A stretch of DNA of 14,858 nt from an uncultured Phycisphaerales bacterium. Lineage in GTDB: Bacteria > Planctomycetota > Phycisphaerae > WQYP01. Every line of letters starts with the position of its first letter. Within the stretch, counting starts at the first letter, position 1. Shown here one piece after another: positions 13,909 through 14,858 of the stretch. The notes under the pieces are model-generated. The model did no database searches, was not told the origin of the DNA, and worked only from the letters and a program-made list of their open reading frames with translations. The position numbers and the translations under genes are program-made. The stretch lies in contig CALCHA010000121.1 in assembly GCA_937901265.1 (NCBI GenBank), positions 1 through 14,858 on the forward strand. The letters run 5' to 3'.

Positions 13909-14337
13909 TCACAGACGGGCCCGTATCTGCTGAACCAGCGCGGGGGCGCTTTGTTTGTCCAGCGGCGTGGTCTTCCAGGGAATCGTGAAGCCGTCGTCGG
14001 ACGATCGGGGGATGATGTGGATGTGCAGGTGATGCACGGACTGCAGCGCCTCCTCCCCATTGTTGATCAACACATGGCAGGCCGGGGCACCCGTGGCCGC
14101 CAGCAGCGCCTTCGCCAGGGTCGGCACCCGGGCGGCGGCGGCGGCGAGCGTCTCGGGAGGGATCGTCATTACCGTCGCATGGTGCGCCTTGGGGATGACC
14201 AGAGCGTGGCCATGGGTCAGCGGGCCGATATCCAGAAATGCGAAGACGGCCTCATCCTCATAGATTTTGAAGGAGGGAATCTGTCCGGCGATGATCTTGC
14301 AGAAGATGCAGTCCGGGTCGGTGGGGTGGTCGGGCAT
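13909..14337 (-). CDS. HIT-family nucleotide hydrolase
   Basis: This 142-residue histidine-triad protein is of the Hint/HinT branch; these cytoplasmic enzymes hydrolyse phosphoramidates or acyl adenylates of purine nucleotides. The active-site triad is intact, H103-L-H105-I-H107 followed by IIP. The family's N-terminal DCIFCKIIAGQIPSFKIYED is complete and carries a CxxC pair (C10, C13) that binds zinc with histidines in many members. LTHGHALVIPKAHHA (40-54) is the usual central strand and loop. The start at 14337 has AAGGAG six bases upstream (- strand). The gene follows the zinc-ribbon M50 protease on the same strand after a 27-base gap, so the two are probably cotranscribed. The natural substrate of most bacterial HIT proteins is not established. 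Confidence 0.93.
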   Translation of the reverse strand: MPDHPTDPDCIFCKIIAGQIPSFKIYEDEAVFAFLDIGPLTHGHALVIPKAHHATVMTIPPETLAAAAARVPTLAKALLAATGAPACHVLINNGEEALQSVHHLHIHIIPRSSDDGFTIPWKTTPLDKQSAPALVQQIRARL

Positions 14338-14364
14338 GGGCGGCTCCTTGACACGCGGGGCGGC

Positions 14365-14858
14365 TTAAATGACTTCCTCGCGCCCCGCCGCCGCCACCGG
14401 AAAGCCGGCCGGGCCATACCAGCGGAGCACCGGAACGTCGGCGCGGCAGAAGGGGCAGGAGGTGGTGGGGGCGCTGGCGTTGCAGTTGGGGCAGCGGTGG
14501 CCGGTGGTGAAGGGATCAAACCGGGCACCACAGGAGCAGCGCCAGTAGGGCCCCGCGAGCGGCGAATTTTTGCATTGCGGGCAGGTGGCGTGGGGGTGCC
14601 TGGGGAGCTTGTCGAGGCGCATCATGGCGCGTCCCGCACGCAGCGCCGCCAGTGACTGCATCGCCATGAAAGCCACCATGATGCCCAGCCACCAGTCGCC
14701 CGCCCACAGGGTCACCGCGGCGAGCAGCGCGCATCCGATCAGCCCGACGATGGCGGCGAAAATAAGGCTCGGCGCGCGGCCCATGACGCACCAGGCCAGG
14801 GCGCGGAGAATTTGCCCGCCGTCGAGGGGGTAGACCGGCAACATGTTGAACACCAGCA
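14365..14858 (-). CDS. Site-2 protease (M50) C-terminus with zinc ribbons, partial
   Basis: Only the last 163 or so residues of this intramembrane zinc metalloprotease are in the window; the HExxH motif lies beyond the right edge. The second metal-ligand motif of M50 proteases is present, NMLPVYPLDGGQILR, followed by two membrane helices (SLIFAAIVGLIGCALLAAVTL and WWLGIMVAFMAMQSLAAL). After a basic linker comes a Cys-rich soluble tail with four CxC/CxxC pairs: CPQC, CSC, CPNC and CPFC, consistent with one or two zinc ribbons. The YWRCSCGARFDPF section looks like a rubredoxin-type knuckle. The tail is unusual in size for an M50 protein and would face the cytoplasm if the topology is standard. 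The frame is open to the window edge (LVFNML), so the GTG near 14853 is not a start. TAA is at 14365-14367. Substrates are unknown. Confidence 0.85.
   Translation of the reverse strand, partial: LVFNMLPVYPLDGGQILRALAWCVMGRAPSLIFAAIVGLIGCALLAAVTLWAGDWWLGIMVAFMAMQSLAALRAGRAMMRLDKLPRHPHATCPQCKNSPLAGPYWRCSCGARFDPFTTGHRCPNCNASAPTTSCPFCRADVPVLRWYGPAGFPVAAAGREEVI

Noticed and set aside
1..14858. CRISPR arrays, tRNA or rRNA genes, insertion sequences
   Set aside because: No spaced direct-repeat array, cloverleaf, rRNA segment or transposase-like protein was recognised on reading both strands.

Overview
This high-GC window (mostly C/G third codon positions) looks like chromosome of a planctomycete, probably of the Phycisphaerae type. 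That placement is an inference from three things: the moxR / DUF58 / two large von Willebrand A (VWA) membrane proteins layout, the glutamine-amidotransferase-like domain in the last of them, and the style of the secreted and zinc-ribbon proteins. No rRNA, tRNA, CRISPR array or insertion sequence is visible.

Layout, left to right. The 3' end of a ribosomal protein S1 gene (1-350) closes at a strong intrinsic terminator. A second hairpin follows, then a small secreted Thr/Met-rich protein (583-1146) with its own terminator-like hairpin. Next is a Bat/MoxR-type operon on the + strand: a MoxR AAA+ ATPase (1334-2500), a DUF58 protein (3370-4311), a BatA-like VWA membrane protein (4421-6352, with its C-terminal part continuing to 6757) and a 996-residue VWA/amidotransferase-like membrane protein (6754-9744). 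Two insertions sit inside this operon. One is a lower-GC PIN-domain toxin-antitoxin pair plus a small unknown ORF (2563-3370), lying between moxR and DUF58. The other is a heptamer-repeat palindrome (about 4315-4405) between DUF58 and the BatA-like gene.

After the operon come a CPA1-type Na+/H+ antiporter (9809-11389) and ribose-5-phosphate isomerase A (11427-12146). rpiA converges on a cellulose-synthase-like GT2 glycosyltransferase on the - strand (12165-13724); one palindrome spans both stop codons. The right edge holds two more - strand genes in a likely operon: a site-2-protease (M50) C-terminus carrying zinc ribbons (partial, 14365-14858) and a HIT-family hydrolase (13909-14337).

How they work together: MoxR ATPases are thought to act as chaperones on VWA-domain client proteins. 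DUF58 and the two membrane-anchored VWA proteins are therefore probably one envelope-associated machine whose substrate is unknown.

The most striking single observation is an in-frame TAA at 6350-6352. It splits the BatA-like gene from its C-terminal membrane anchor with no frame change. It may be a nonsense mutation, a sequencing error or a readthrough site. I did not find a clear, entirely new multi-gene system. The best candidates for novelty are the in-frame stop, the toxin-antitoxin plus small ORF insertion, and the heptamer palindrome.
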